Shown here piece by piece: positions 1 to 9,179 of a stretch of DNA of 44,973 bases. Position numbers and translations under genes: made by a program. Positions within the stretch are counted from its first letter, which is position 1. The number at the start of each line of letters is the position of its first letter. The notes below the pieces were generated by a model. That model saw only the letters and a program-made list of their open reading frames with translations. It was not told the DNA's origin and made no database searches. Source of the stretch: Mariprofundus sp. (GTDB lineage: Bacteria > Pseudomonadota > Zetaproteobacteria > Mariprofundales > Mariprofundaceae); assembly GCA_027019785.1 (NCBI GenBank), contig JALUWF010000232.1, forward strand, positions 1 to 44,973. Direction: 5' to 3'.

Positions 1-125
1 CATGAAAACAGCGCATGAACTGGCGAGTCAATCACGATGATGAAACTACCGACTGGAAAGCCGTATGCGGGAGAACCGCACGTACGGTTTGGAGGGCGGG
101 GAGGTCATTCTTCCCGACCCCTATC
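1..125 (+). mobile_element. 3' end of a group II intron (end of domain IV, domain V and domain VI); rest of intron lies left of the window
   Basis: Domain V-like hairpin AAAGCCGTA-TGCGG-GAGAA-CCGCA-CG-TACGGTTT at about 57-92, with 2-nt bulge, followed by domain VI-like GGGCGGGGAGGTCATTCTTCCCGACCC and terminal CTAT(C). Confidence 0.85.
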
Positions 126-163
126 GGTACAATGATCCCCATTTTGTTACTCAAGAGGCAACA

Positions 164-196
164 CAAAAAAAGCCACCCAAGATAAATTGAGTGGCT
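164..196 (-). terminator. Rho-independent terminator for minus-strand transcript
   Basis: On minus strand AGCCACTCAA-TTTATC-TTGGGTGGCT followed by TTTTTTT; one mismatch in 10-bp stem. Confidence 0.7.
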
Positions 197-275
197 AATA
201 TTATTTAGACAATTAAAGCTTAAATTTTACAGAAGAACGGAGCAGTTTATGATTGTTCCTTCTCCTAAAAGGAGA

Positions 276-401
276 TTAGACTTTATCTATTTCATTCATG
301 CGTTTGACAGCGGGTGATGCACACATGTAAATTACAATAACACTGGTATAAAAGATAATAGCAGCGATGATAAAGGTAGTAAGCTGTGAATTGAGATCCA
401 T
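276..401 (-). CDS. Small single-TM protein (41 aa: MDLNSQLTTFIIAAIIFYTSVIVIYMCASPAVKRMNEIDKV)
   Basis: ORF below track cutoff; GGGAGG Shine-Dalgarno a few nt upstream of ATG, hydrophobic segment, terminator downstream. Confidence 0.6.
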   Translation of the reverse strand: MDLNSQLTTFIIAAIIFYTSVIVIYMCASPAVKRMNEIDKV

Positions 402-623
402 AGAATCCCTCCCGTTAGAAAATGTTTGCAAATAATAACTACTGTGATCGCAGAAGCAACTACTATTTTACCTTTCACATTCAAGGGTGGTAAATATACA
501 GGTGCTGGTTATACTCCCGCCTGCCCTGTAAGCGTTCTCAGGTGCGCTGTTGCAATTGTAAGATTCAACACATTAGTTGTCATGTTGCACTGAAAATAGA
601 GTGATGGTATTAGGATTGAATAA

Positions 624-938
624 ATGGATGAATTAAAACGGCGTGTTATCACGAGCACAGCAATGATGGTACTATTGCTATCATGTTTGTCCTTCATGCC
701 TGAAGCGGCACTGGCCTATGGTATTGATGATATGGTTGGAGATAAGTGGCGCGTGGGCACCTTTCTCTTTTTAGTCTTCGGTATGATATTATACGCAGCA
801 TTCGTGGTTGTTTATATGCGAAGCGCACATGGCAAGTTGAAAAAAGGTGAATTCATTATGTTGTCCACCATACTTGGCGGTGTCATGCTTGGATTTGTTG
901 TAGCATTTGTTCAGTTTGTTGAAGGATTCTTGCTGTGA
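624..938 (+). CDS. Small membrane protein with signal/TM segments
   Basis: 104 aa ORF, N-terminal signal-like segment and two TM stretches, first of a co-directional series. Confidence 0.7.
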   Translation: MDELKRRVITSTAMMVLLLSCLSFMPEAALAYGIDDMVGDKWRVGTFLFLVFGMILYAAFVVVYMRSAHGKLKKGEFIMLSTILGGVMLGFVVAFVQFVEGFLL

Positions 939-1025
939 TACAGCAAGAATTAGCAGTTACATGCAGATGACACAAGATTAATAAGCCATGCCTGTTGGTC
1001 AGGCAGGTTAATCAGGAGAGTAATA

Positions 1026-1316
1026 ATGCAAGGTATTGATCAATATTTAAATCAATTAGGTGAAGGCTGGACGATTTACATCTGGATCATATCTGGCGTT
1101 GCCATTGTGATTGCTGCGATTGTAGGAATTATATGGGCATCCAAGAATCGTCAGTTTGATGAAGACATCAAATATCTGGTGTTTAATGAGGGTGATAAAG
1201 ACCGCATGGATCCCAAAGAATATAAAAAGAGTCGCGAAGTACTGGCAGATCAGATGAAACAGCGTGAAGATGTTCTGGAAGAGCAATATCGTAAGCAGCA
1301 TAATGAGCGGTCCTGA
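1026..1316 (+). CDS. Small single-TM protein, weakly CcoS-like
   Basis: 96 aa, N-terminal TM then NRQFDED...LVFNEGD reminiscent of CcoS (QFDD..ILFDDD); SD AGGAG upstream. Confidence 0.6.
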   Translation: MQGIDQYLNQLGEGWTIYIWIISGVAIVIAAIVGIIWASKNRQFDEDIKYLVFNEGDKDRMDPKEYKKSREVLADQMKQREDVLEEQYRKQHNERS

Positions 1317-1319
1317 TTC

Positions 1320-1838
1320 ATGGCGCTTCGCCGAGGCGAAATAGGCATATATGCCCTTATTGCTGTAGTGGTTACAGGTTTTGGCATCTATAATTTTATT
1401 GAACTACAGTTGCATCCGCTCAGTGAGGATCCCGGTGTTCCCTTTTATTCGACAGCCAGCCATGAAGTAGAACGCGCTGCCACGGATATTATTCATCGTG
1501 AAAACTGCCGGGATTGTCACACCTTATGGGCAGTTCGCAATGTTATGCAAGCGGTTCCCTCTCCGCCGCTGGACGGCATGGGATCGCTACACAGTGAGCA
1601 GTGGTTGTATGATTACTTCAGCGCCAGTGATCCTCAATCTATTGTCCCGTCCCGGCTGAAACCGAAATACCGCATGAAATCGTATGCAGGATTGCCGGCA
1701 CATCAACGGCGTTTACTGGCGCAATATATTGCGAGTCTGAAGGTGAAGGATTGGTATCTGCAGGAGGTCAAGAAAACAGAATATGAAAAACTCACAGGTC
1801 ATTCCATGGTGGACATGGGGAAGCCTTCTTCAAGGTAG
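1320..1838 (+). CDS. Membrane-anchored monoheme c-type cytochrome, CcoO-like
   Basis: N-terminal TM anchor, CRDCH heme motif, C-terminal segment LLAQYIASLK as in class I/CcoO cytochromes. Confidence 0.75.
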   Translation: MALRRGEIGIYALIAVVVTGFGIYNFIELQLHPLSEDPGVPFYSTASHEVERAATDIIHRENCRDCHTLWAVRNVMQAVPSPPLDGMGSLHSEQWLYDYFSASDPQSIVPSRLKPKYRMKSYAGLPAHQRRLLAQYIASLKVKDWYLQEVKKTEYEKLTGHSMVDMGKPSSR

Positions 1839-2238
1839 TCTTGCATTTGGAGCAGTTTTACTGATTGATCATTTCGGTCTGCGTTTGCTGGGTGTTCGTA
1901 TCGAACTGTTTACCGGCATTCAGTATTTCAATCTGACTTGGTTTATTGCACTTTTTCTATTGCCTCTGTTCGGTGGTATAGTGATATCACTGATGTATGG
2001 GTTGGGTGGCAAGATTCTTGCCTATTTTCCACCTCTGCCCGTACTCGGATTCGATTATTACGTATCCCTGCATCATCTTGGCCAGTTGCCGTCGGGGTCG
2101 CAATTAATGCCGCTGGGCTGGTGGGGATTTTTCGTGATTCTGGCCATTGAATCGTCAGCAATCGGCGGCGTATTTGGTGAAATTTTTAATAAACGGATTT
2201 ACGGCAGAGACCTGCCAGCTCCAGGGAGGAAGAGATGA
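1783..2238 (+). CDS. Multi-TM membrane protein of unknown function
   Basis: 151 aa hydrophobic ORF overlapping the end of the cytochrome gene; co-directional. Confidence 0.6.
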   Translation: MKNSQVIPWWTWGSLLQGSLAFGAVLLIDHFGLRLLGVRIELFTGIQYFNLTWFIALFLLPLFGGIVISLMYGLGGKILAYFPPLPVLGFDYYVSLHHLGQLPSGSQLMPLGWWGFFVILAIESSAIGGVFGEIFNKRIYGRDLPAPGRKR

Positions 2239-3245
2239 AATTTCAGGCGGACAAGTCTCCTCTGGCACGGAAAAAACGCAAACACCTGCTGTTGATTACG
2301 CTAACTACCTGTATTGCCGGTGCCTTCCTCAGTGGTGCAATACATACAATCTGGCTTGCTGCAGCCAGAGTCGACCAGATGCAGCAGCACTCCACCTACG
2401 ACGCAACCAGTCCTGATGAAGTCGCCAAGCATCTACAAGCGGCAGGTGAATTCTTTGATGCCACCACACGCAATACAGGTGTCGCTGTCTATTCAGTGGC
2501 ACGAGCTGAATCCCTGTTGCGCGATGATCTCTGGAAACGTCTGTCTGCACAGGTTGCTGTTCCTGCCGGGCCGTTCATCATGGGTACGAACAAACCTGAC
2601 AGTGATGAGCAGGACAGACCGCAACATACAGCACGGACAGGCGCGTTTATGATTGACAAGTTTCCTGTCACCAATGCGCAATATGCGATGTTTGTGGCTG
2701 ATACTGCGCATAAGTCCCCCTCGCACTGGAAAACCGGAGTCATTCCACGCGGTTTTGAAACTAATCCGGTGGTCATGGTGACATGGCAGGATGCATCGGA
2801 TTATTGCACATGGGCTGGCAAGCGGTTGCCCTCTGAAGCAGAGTGGGAAAAAGCTGCCCGTGGTACGGATGGCAGGCGTTGGCCATGGGGTAATCGCATG
2901 GATCCCAAACTGCTGAACACCTACAACACACGTGGAACGACGACCTCGGTATTATTGCACATCAAGGGTGCCAGTCCGTATGGCGCTGTGGATATGGCTG
3001 GCAATGTTTCTGAATGGACTGCGGATGATTTTACACCGTACAAGGGTAGCCATGCCCCGACGTCCATGTTTATGGTTGATCAGTCAGGTAGCTCTTACGG
3101 AGCGGCAGAACATTATAAACCACTCAGAGGCGGATCATGGAAGAGTGATCCTTTTTCAACTTCTACCTACCATCGAAGTTATGCCTTGTATGGCGATGCA
3201 TCCAATTTTGTTGGATTTCGCTGCGCCAGTTCGAAAACCAAATAG
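2235..3245 (+). CDS. Membrane-anchored SUMF1/formylglycine-generating-enzyme-fold protein
   Basis: N-terminal TM, then VPAGPFIMGTN, VTNAQYAMFV, WAGKRLPSEAEWEKAARG, WPWGN, DMAGNVSEW, LRGGSW, GFRCA. Confidence 0.9.
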   Translation: MKFQADKSPLARKKRKHLLLITLTTCIAGAFLSGAIHTIWLAAARVDQMQQHSTYDATSPDEVAKHLQAAGEFFDATTRNTGVAVYSVARAESLLRDDLWKRLSAQVAVPAGPFIMGTNKPDSDEQDRPQHTARTGAFMIDKFPVTNAQYAMFVADTAHKSPSHWKTGVIPRGFETNPVVMVTWQDASDYCTWAGKRLPSEAEWEKAARGTDGRRWPWGNRMDPKLLNTYNTRGTTTSVLLHIKGASPYGAVDMAGNVSEWTADDFTPYKGSHAPTSMFMVDQSGSSYGAAEHYKPLRGGSWKSDPFSTSTYHRSYALYGDASNFVGFRCASSKTK

Positions 3246-3258
3246 AGGAATCCTATTC

Positions 3259-3537
3259 ATGCGTAAAATTATTAACCCCCTGACGGGTTGTCTCACTCTT
3301 ATTACCGTGGCAGTAATTGCCCCGACTTCTGCCATGGCTGCCGGTGTGCTGGGAGAGTATAGCTTTCTGCATGTAACTTTTGGTTCTGTATGGCATCTGT
3401 TTCTGTTTATTTTTGCATTGGTTATGATTCCGTTTGTACTGATTATTGTTATGTCGTGGCGTTTTCGGAAAATTAAAGAAGAGGAGATCACTGACACTGA
3501 GAGTGGCAACGCCCCATCTGATGGAAAAAAGGAATAG
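3259..3537 (+). CDS. Small membrane protein (92 aa) with signal peptide and one TM
   Basis: MRKIINPLTG...; start inside the 2932..3537 ORF, just after SUMF gene. Confidence 0.65.
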   Translation: MRKIINPLTGCLTLITVAVIAPTSAMAAGVLGEYSFLHVTFGSVWHLFLFIFALVMIPFVLIIVMSWRFRKIKEEEITDTESGNAPSDGKKE

Positions 3538-3545
3538 TCAACACT

Positions 3546-3938
3546 ATGTATCTGCCACGTCTGTTGTTTACCATGATGGTTGTTATTACGTTCGGGCTTC
3601 TTGCTACCCCTGTTACTGATGTGAATGCGGCTCCCGATCCTGGCGGGCAGGCTGCCACAACCAGTTCGAGTGAGGATATTCAGGCTATTCAGACCTTTAA
3701 TAAGCTGCGCGATAATGAGGTGGGCATCCTGAAGGTGGAAGCGCAGAAGAAACACAAGATTTTGTTTATCATGGGCGTTGGCCTGCTGTTAGGTATATTG
3801 ACCACTGCAGGACTAGGCCTGGCGATGGTATTGGGGGATAAGCCAGTGTTTATGTGGCATATGGCGGTAGCTGGTATCACAGTCACTTTAGCCATCGCTC
3901 ATGCTGTCACCTCGATGATATGGTTTTTCCCCTTTTAG
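3546..3938 (+). CDS. Membrane protein with His-containing TM helices
   Basis: Signal peptide, two C-terminal TM helices with MWHM...AHAVTSMIWF. Confidence 0.65.
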   Translation: MYLPRLLFTMMVVITFGLLATPVTDVNAAPDPGGQAATTSSSEDIQAIQTFNKLRDNEVGILKVEAQKKHKILFIMGVGLLLGILTTAGLGLAMVLGDKPVFMWHMAVAGITVTLAIAHAVTSMIWFFPF

Positions 3939-3945
3939 TTTAGTA

Positions 3946-4330
3946 AAACAAACCTGGCCACGAATGACACGAATGAACACGAATTAAAAGGCAATATGCA
4001 GATGGAGCTTTGAAGGTTTTATAATCAGTGCTAATTCGTGAAATCAGTGGCTAAATGGGTTAGATTTTACTGTCTGGTTATGGCTACACTGGTTTAGGTT
4101 ATTTATATATCCAACCGACATAGACGGAAGCAAACAAAGAGTGAACTTGTAACGAGGAAAGAGCATGTCAAAGGCAGGAACCGCAGATGAACGCAGATAA
4201 ACGCAGATGAGAAGCAACGGCAAAACATTTGCATTCGATTGCGGTTTTTCTCTGCCTTTCTCTGTGCTCTCTGTGGTGAACGATTCTGACTTGTTTTTTT
4301 TGAACCACAGAGAGCACAGAGTAAATCCAG
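3946..4330. repeat. Intergenic dispersed-repeat block (CACGAAT-, CGCAGAT- and CACAGAG-type short tandem/inverted repeats)
   Basis: CACGAATGACACGAATGAACACGAATTAA; CGCAGATGAACGCAGATAAACGCAGATGAG; perfect 18-bp inverted repeat CTCTGTGCTCTCTGTGGT (4260-4277)/ACCACAGAGAGCACAGAG (4304-4321). Confidence 0.85.
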
Positions 4331-4361
4331 ATCTTCTCATATATGCTAAGGGACTAGTTCT

Positions 4362-7151
4362 ATGAACAAATCGGAGACTGCCCCCACCCGTAAAGTTGCA
4401 GAGAAGTATGGGTATTCATACGCATTACTCATGCTTTACAGTATCTCCGGGTTTACGTCGCTGGCCTATGAGGTGTTGTGGATGCGGCTGGTTTCCACCC
4501 TCAGCGGTGCGACCAATTTCGGCATGGTGGCGACCCTGATTGCATTTATGGCAGGTCTTGGCCTGGGTGCATGGTTGGGGGCTCGGCTGCGTTTGCGATT
4601 TGAAGCCGCATTGATGCTGTTTGCCGCGATTGAGATCGGTGTTGCAATCACATCCATGCTGATGCCGGACGTCGTTGCAGTGCTGGAGCACGGTTTTGAA
4701 GCCATGGCGGCAAGCATGGGCATGCGTGGCTGGCATATATTTCATCTGATGGCCTGCATTTTGTTGCTGACGTTGCCGGCAACAGCGCTTGGCCTTACCT
4801 TTCCTGTGATGTTGCGCTTGCTGGGAAATCATCAGATCGGCGTGGCACGCATCTATGGCTATAATACCTTGGGCGGTGTTCTGGGGGCGCTGGCACCGTT
4901 GTTGCTCCTGCCCACCCTGGGCTGGGCCTATTCGCTGCGGTTGATTTCCGGCGTCGGTCTGATGACCGGCGCAATGACGCTGACGCTCATCTGGCTGATC
5001 CGTAGCGGCTTGGTAGCGTCGAATAGCGGTTCAAATTCCGCTATTGGAGCAAACGCGTCGGCAACCTCAACACAGACGGCAGCATTATCAAGACCATCGT
5101 GGGGTGAGATGGCTGCCTATGCCGGCATCGGCGCAGCGGCCCTGATGCTGGAAGTGGGCTGGACGCGCCTCTACAGCGTGGTGTTTATGCGTACAGAATA
5201 TGTGCTGGGCGTCATTCTGGCCGTGGTTTTGCTCGGCATAGCGCTCGGCAGCCTGCTTTCCAGACGTGTCGGCACGGAGCTTGTTCGTATCCTGCCGCCA
5301 TTATCGGCGCTGTCGGCGCTATTGCCGTTAGCGCTGTTGCCGGCTGTTTCGGCATGGATGGAAGTTTCCAGCTTTAGCAGTCTGTCGATCTCTATGGTGG
5401 TTCAGGGCATGGTGATGCTGGCGTTGACTCTGATGGCGACTGTGGCGCTGGGGGCCTGGTTGCCATTAATCGCCCGTCGTCATCAGGAGGGTTCAGCAGC
5501 ATGGTTGTATGCGGCCAATAGCCTCGGGGCTGCGGCTGGCGCCGGCTGTGCTGGCTGGGTGTTGACGCCGTGGTTCGGCAGCGCCGCAACGGTGGTCGTT
5601 GCATCAGGCCTGTTGCTGCTATGTGGCATGTACTGGATGAGGGGACGAATCCGCTTGTTGTCGCTGTTGATTGTACCGATGATGGTGTGGTTATGGTCGG
5701 TGCCGCCCGTCTCGAAGCTGCTGCCCCGTCACTATGCCAATGCTCGCACGTTGTCCCATTTTGAGGATGCGCTTTCCATGACGGATGTGGTTGTAAACCC
5801 TGATGGCAACCGTGTTCTACTCAATGATTTACAGCGCATTGATGCATCCAGCGATCCGACCGCCGTTGCCGTTCAGCGCAATCAGGGACGCCTGCCGCTG
5901 TTGTTGCGGCCGGGTGCCGGTCATGTGCTGTTTCTGGGACTGGGCACCGGAATTACAGCTTCCCCTGCACATCAGATTGACGGATTGAAAGCGGTGGCGG
6001 TGGAATTATCCGAAGGCGCTATCCAGGCGGCAGGACGCTGGTTTGCACCGTTTAATGATCATGCGGCCGACTGGCTGGATATTCGCCACGATGACGCCCG
6101 TCGTTTTCTTAAAGCCGATCAGCATCGCTACGATGTGATTGTGGGCGACCTGTTCCATCCGGATATGGCCGGCCGGGGATTGCTACTTTCCGTACAGCAA
6201 TTTGAACGCGTTCGCGAGCGCCTCGGGGATTCCGGGGTTTATGTGCAGTGGCTGGCATTGAATCAGTTTGATCTGGGCAGTCTGAAAATTGTACTGGCGA
6301 CATTCCGCAAGGTGTTTCCGCACAACAGTCTGTTTCTGGACGGCTTCCATCTGGCTATGGTCGGTTTTCGCAGTGCGCGACCATCTGTGGCAGCTATCAA
6401 GGTATGGGCGCAGGCACATTCTAAGGCGCTGACCGGCGATGAGGGTTGGCAGACATGGATAGGGCGTGATATGGGCGCAATTCCCGCATCCAATGCGCCG
6501 CTGCAGGATGAGTGGCGGCCGATGGTAGAGTACAGGCTGGCGCGAGCGCGGGTGGAAGGAAAATTGCATATTGCCAAAATCATGGCCTGGTTGTCAGCTA
6601 TCCGACCGCATCCGGCTGCTCTGATGCAACGATGGCATGTGGGCAAAGCCGATCAGGCCACGCTGGTGCGGGCAGTGCTTTCCACCGATGCGATGATGCA
6701 TGCATGGGAGGGGATGTTTTCCGGTCGTTCGCAGCAGGTGTCCAGATTCATTAAGCTGGCCTACCAGGCCAATCCGCGTGATCGTTGGGCCGGATTCGCC
6801 GTGGCTGATGCGATGGCGGATCAGTTGCGTAACAAAAACAGCGGGATTGTGGATAAGCGAAATTTAAATCCGATATTATCGGCTATTGGTAAAAATAGAA
6901 CGCCGCATCAGGTTGCAAGGCCGGCAGTTGCGCTGTTGCAGAAAAAACAACTGTTAAAAAACAAGCAGGCATGGCAACGTATTCTGTCCATTCGACCGGA
7001 TCATGTGATGGCGCTGCGTATGCTCTGGCGGATCGCGCAGCAGCAAGGCGATGATCAACAGGCTGCTGCGCTGTTGCGGCGTTTGCAGTCGATTGTGCCC
7101 TTCGATCCGGAAGTGGTTGCAGCTGTCAGGAAGGTGAAACATGGCGCTTGA
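4362..7151 (+). CDS. Multi-TM protein fused to spermidine synthase-like SAM-binding domain
   Basis: 929 aa; SGFTSLAYEVLWMRL N-terminal motif, many TM helices, VLFLGLGTGITAS and YDVIVGDLFHP of the spermidine synthase family. Confidence 0.85.
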   Translation: MNKSETAPTRKVAEKYGYSYALLMLYSISGFTSLAYEVLWMRLVSTLSGATNFGMVATLIAFMAGLGLGAWLGARLRLRFEAALMLFAAIEIGVAITSMLMPDVVAVLEHGFEAMAASMGMRGWHIFHLMACILLLTLPATALGLTFPVMLRLLGNHQIGVARIYGYNTLGGVLGALAPLLLLPTLGWAYSLRLISGVGLMTGAMTLTLIWLIRSGLVASNSGSNSAIGANASATSTQTAALSRPSWGEMAAYAGIGAAALMLEVGWTRLYSVVFMRTEYVLGVILAVVLLGIALGSLLSRRVGTELVRILPPLSALSALLPLALLPAVSAWMEVSSFSSLSISMVVQGMVMLALTLMATVALGAWLPLIARRHQEGSAAWLYAANSLGAAAGAGCAGWVLTPWFGSAATVVVASGLLLLCGMYWMRGRIRLLSLLIVPMMVWLWSVPPVSKLLPRHYANARTLSHFEDALSMTDVVVNPDGNRVLLNDLQRIDASSDPTAVAVQRNQGRLPLLLRPGAGHVLFLGLGTGITASPAHQIDGLKAVAVELSEGAIQAAGRWFAPFNDHAADWLDIRHDDARRFLKADQHRYDVIVGDLFHPDMAGRGLLLSVQQFERVRERLGDSGVYVQWLALNQFDLGSLKIVLATFRKVFPHNSLFLDGFHLAMVGFRSARPSVAAIKVWAQAHSKALTGDEGWQTWIGRDMGAIPASNAPLQDEWRPMVEYRLARARVEGKLHIAKIMAWLSAIRPHPAALMQRWHVGKADQATLVRAVLSTDAMMHAWEGMFSGRSQQVSRFIKLAYQANPRDRWAGFAVADAMADQLRNKNSGIVDKRNLNPILSAIGKNRTPHQVARPAVALLQKKQLLKNKQAWQRILSIRPDHVMALRMLWRIAQQQGDDQQAAALLRRLQSIVPFDPEVVAAVRKVKHGA

Positions 7152-8424
7152 ACTCGAATCTCCTCCATTGCAGGCGCCAGCCTCAAAGCATTTGCATCTG
7201 TTGCGTCGAATGTCGCAATTTGGCTTTCTGTTGCTGTTGATTCTGGCACCGATGCTGGGGTTGTTCCGTATTGATATATTGACCGGCGCTTTTGTTATCG
7301 GTCAGTACCAGATCTGGTTTTCCGATTTTGCCATCGTATTTGGAGCCTGGTTTCTCTTTGCCGGAGTGCTGGTGTTGAGTTATTCGTGGCTGGGGTCGGT
7401 ATTTTGCGGCTGGGCCTGTCCGCAGGGCTTACTGTCGGAGTTGGGCACAGGCTGGATGCACCGACTGCTCGGGCGCAAGGCGGAGCTTTCTGCGGATGGC
7501 GCAAGCGTAGAGGTTGCCCGACGCAAACAAAAACGGGGCAACTGGGTGTTGCTAGGTTTTGCTTTTGTGGCGACATCCATGTTGCTGGCGCTGATACCCG
7601 TGCTCTACTTTTACCCGCCGCTGGTCGTATGGCATTTTGTTACATTTCAGCGTGATATCGCCATGCCGTTATCGATGTACTGGATCTATTTTGTTTTTTG
7701 CATGGTTATTTTGCTGGATATCGCTTTTATCCGTCATTTGATGTGTCAGAACTTCTGTATTTATCGTATCTGGCAACATTCATTCAAGACCAAAGAGACG
7801 ATGCGTATCGGTTATGACACGCTGCGCTCTGATGAATGTGTGAAATGTGGATATTGTGCCAGTGCTTGCGCCGTCGATCTGGATCCGAAACATACGGAAG
7901 TCTACTCTGGATGTACTGCGTGCGGGGAGTGTATTGTGGCTTGCGATCGACTGCATGAGGGCAAGGGTGAAGCTGGGCTGCTCTCATTTATGTTCCCCTC
8001 CGCTGACGAGTCTCCTGACCATATGGCCAGTATGGCTGGTCGCTTTCGCGGCGTATTGCCGTTTCTGCTCATCGGAGCACTAATGCTGGGATTTGGCATT
8101 TCGACATACAGCCCTTATGAAGTCAGTGTCGGTAATATCGGCGCGCGTCATACCGGGATGAGCGATTATGTGGTACACCTGTCCAATAAACGCTATCGTG
8201 CTACGGATATACGGATTTCGGTGCAGGGGTTGAAGCAGCATCAGTTCAGGCTGGACAAGTCCGACGTTCACTTTGATTCTGCAGGGATGGTGAATGTTGG
8301 CTTGCATCTGAACGCCAAAACGATTGCGCATGGCATGCATCGAGTTGTGGTACATCTGGAGAGTGCTGATGGATGGCGTGAGGATTTTCCTGTGCAATAT
8401 TATCGTGTAGGAGATATGACATGA
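7141..8424 (+). CDS. CcoG/NapH-like membrane 4Fe-4S ferredoxin
   Basis: FCGWACPQG motif plus CVKCGYCASAC and CTACGECIVAC clusters with multiple TM helices. Confidence 0.88.
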   Translation: MALELESPPLQAPASKHLHLLRRMSQFGFLLLLILAPMLGLFRIDILTGAFVIGQYQIWFSDFAIVFGAWFLFAGVLVLSYSWLGSVFCGWACPQGLLSELGTGWMHRLLGRKAELSADGASVEVARRKQKRGNWVLLGFAFVATSMLLALIPVLYFYPPLVVWHFVTFQRDIAMPLSMYWIYFVFCMVILLDIAFIRHLMCQNFCIYRIWQHSFKTKETMRIGYDTLRSDECVKCGYCASACAVDLDPKHTEVYSGCTACGECIVACDRLHEGKGEAGLLSFMFPSADESPDHMASMAGRFRGVLPFLLIGALMLGFGISTYSPYEVSVGNIGARHTGMSDYVVHLSNKRYRATDIRISVQGLKQHQFRLDKSDVHFDSAGMVNVGLHLNAKTIAHGMHRVVVHLESADGWREDFPVQYYRVGDMT

Positions 8425-8831
8425 GTGAAAATAAAAACAGTGCAGACTCTGCCTTACAGGCAGAGGAAACATCTGAACAGATGAAGAACCACTACGGTTA
8501 TGCCAGCGATGAAGAGCGGCGGCGCAAACGTGGGCTGGAAGACTGGGAGTTGGTGGAGAGTATTCCGACCTCGCAAAAGCCCATTCCAAAATGGTTCATT
8601 GCAGTGATTGTCGGTGTTGTCTTTGTTTCCATCAGTATGAGTTTTCCGTTTTTCGGACGACGCGCTTTTTCGGTATTTGACTGGTCTCACTGGAGTATGG
8701 GGGTGATTGGTGCGGTGGTCTGGATTATTGCTGGCAGCATATTTATTTTTTTCATGACGCGAATGTATGGCAGCAAGACAGGAGGTCGTCTGGATAATGA
8801 TCCCGAACAGCACCCGGATGGCGATGAATGA
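8421..8831 (+). CDS. Two-TM membrane protein of unknown function
   Basis: 136 aa, ATGA overlap with preceding gene. Confidence 0.65.
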   Translation: MSENKNSADSALQAEETSEQMKNHYGYASDEERRRKRGLEDWELVESIPTSQKPIPKWFIAVIVGVVFVSISMSFPFFGRRAFSVFDWSHWSMGVIGAVVWIIAGSIFIFFMTRMYGSKTGGRLDNDPEQHPDGDE

Positions 8832-9145
8832 GGTGGCTAAAGAGAGGCTATATTGCCCCACTGTGCCTCTGTATGGCATATCTGGCGTTGGCTGGCTGTA
8901 ATAATGACGCAGGGGATAAATCGGCTCATGGAGAATCATCTGTCAGTTCGGTTGATGCAGGGCCGCTTCAAGCACTCTGTTCACAATGTCATGTGCCGCC
9001 CTCGCCCAAGCTGCATACTGCCGATCAATGGCCGGCTGTGGTGAGGCGAATGGAGCATCATCGCATGGATGCCAGAATGCCACCTGTTCCAGATGCAGCG
9101 CGTAAAATATTACTGACATGGCTGCAATCGCATGCAAAGCTTTAA
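8828..9145 (+). CDS. Lipoprotein monoheme c-type cytochrome
   Basis: LALAGC lipobox, CSQCH heme motif; ATGA overlap with preceding gene. Confidence 0.75.
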   Translation: MRWLKRGYIAPLCLCMAYLALAGCNNDAGDKSAHGESSVSSVDAGPLQALCSQCHVPPSPKLHTADQWPAVVRRMEHHRMDARMPPVPDAARKILLTWLQSHAKL

Positions 9146-9170
9146 TTTGCATGACCCATGCAAATTAAAG
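9140..9170. promoter_or_regulatory. Perfect 14-bp inverted repeat covering stop codon of one gene and part of the SD of the next
   Basis: CTTTAATTTGCATG-ACC-CATGCAAATTAAAG; next gene SD AAAGGAG at 9167-9173, ATG at 9180. Confidence 0.85.
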
Positions 9171-9179
9171 GAGAAAAAG

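Noticed and set aside
1783-1838. Frameshift/pseudogene suspicion where the cytochrome ORF overlaps the next ORF by 56 nt
   Set aside because: Both ORFs have coherent full-length translations; the downstream start may be internal (around WWTWGSLLQGSLAFG), so simple overlap is enough explanation.
3946-4330. Possible CRISPR array because of short regularly repeated words
   Set aside because: Period is only ~11-12 nt, with no repeat/spacer architecture and no cas genes nearby.
4044-4340. 98-aa minus-strand ORF in the 4-kb intergenic region
   Set aside because: Translation is made of the CACAGAG/CGCAGAT repeats; no SD or domain.
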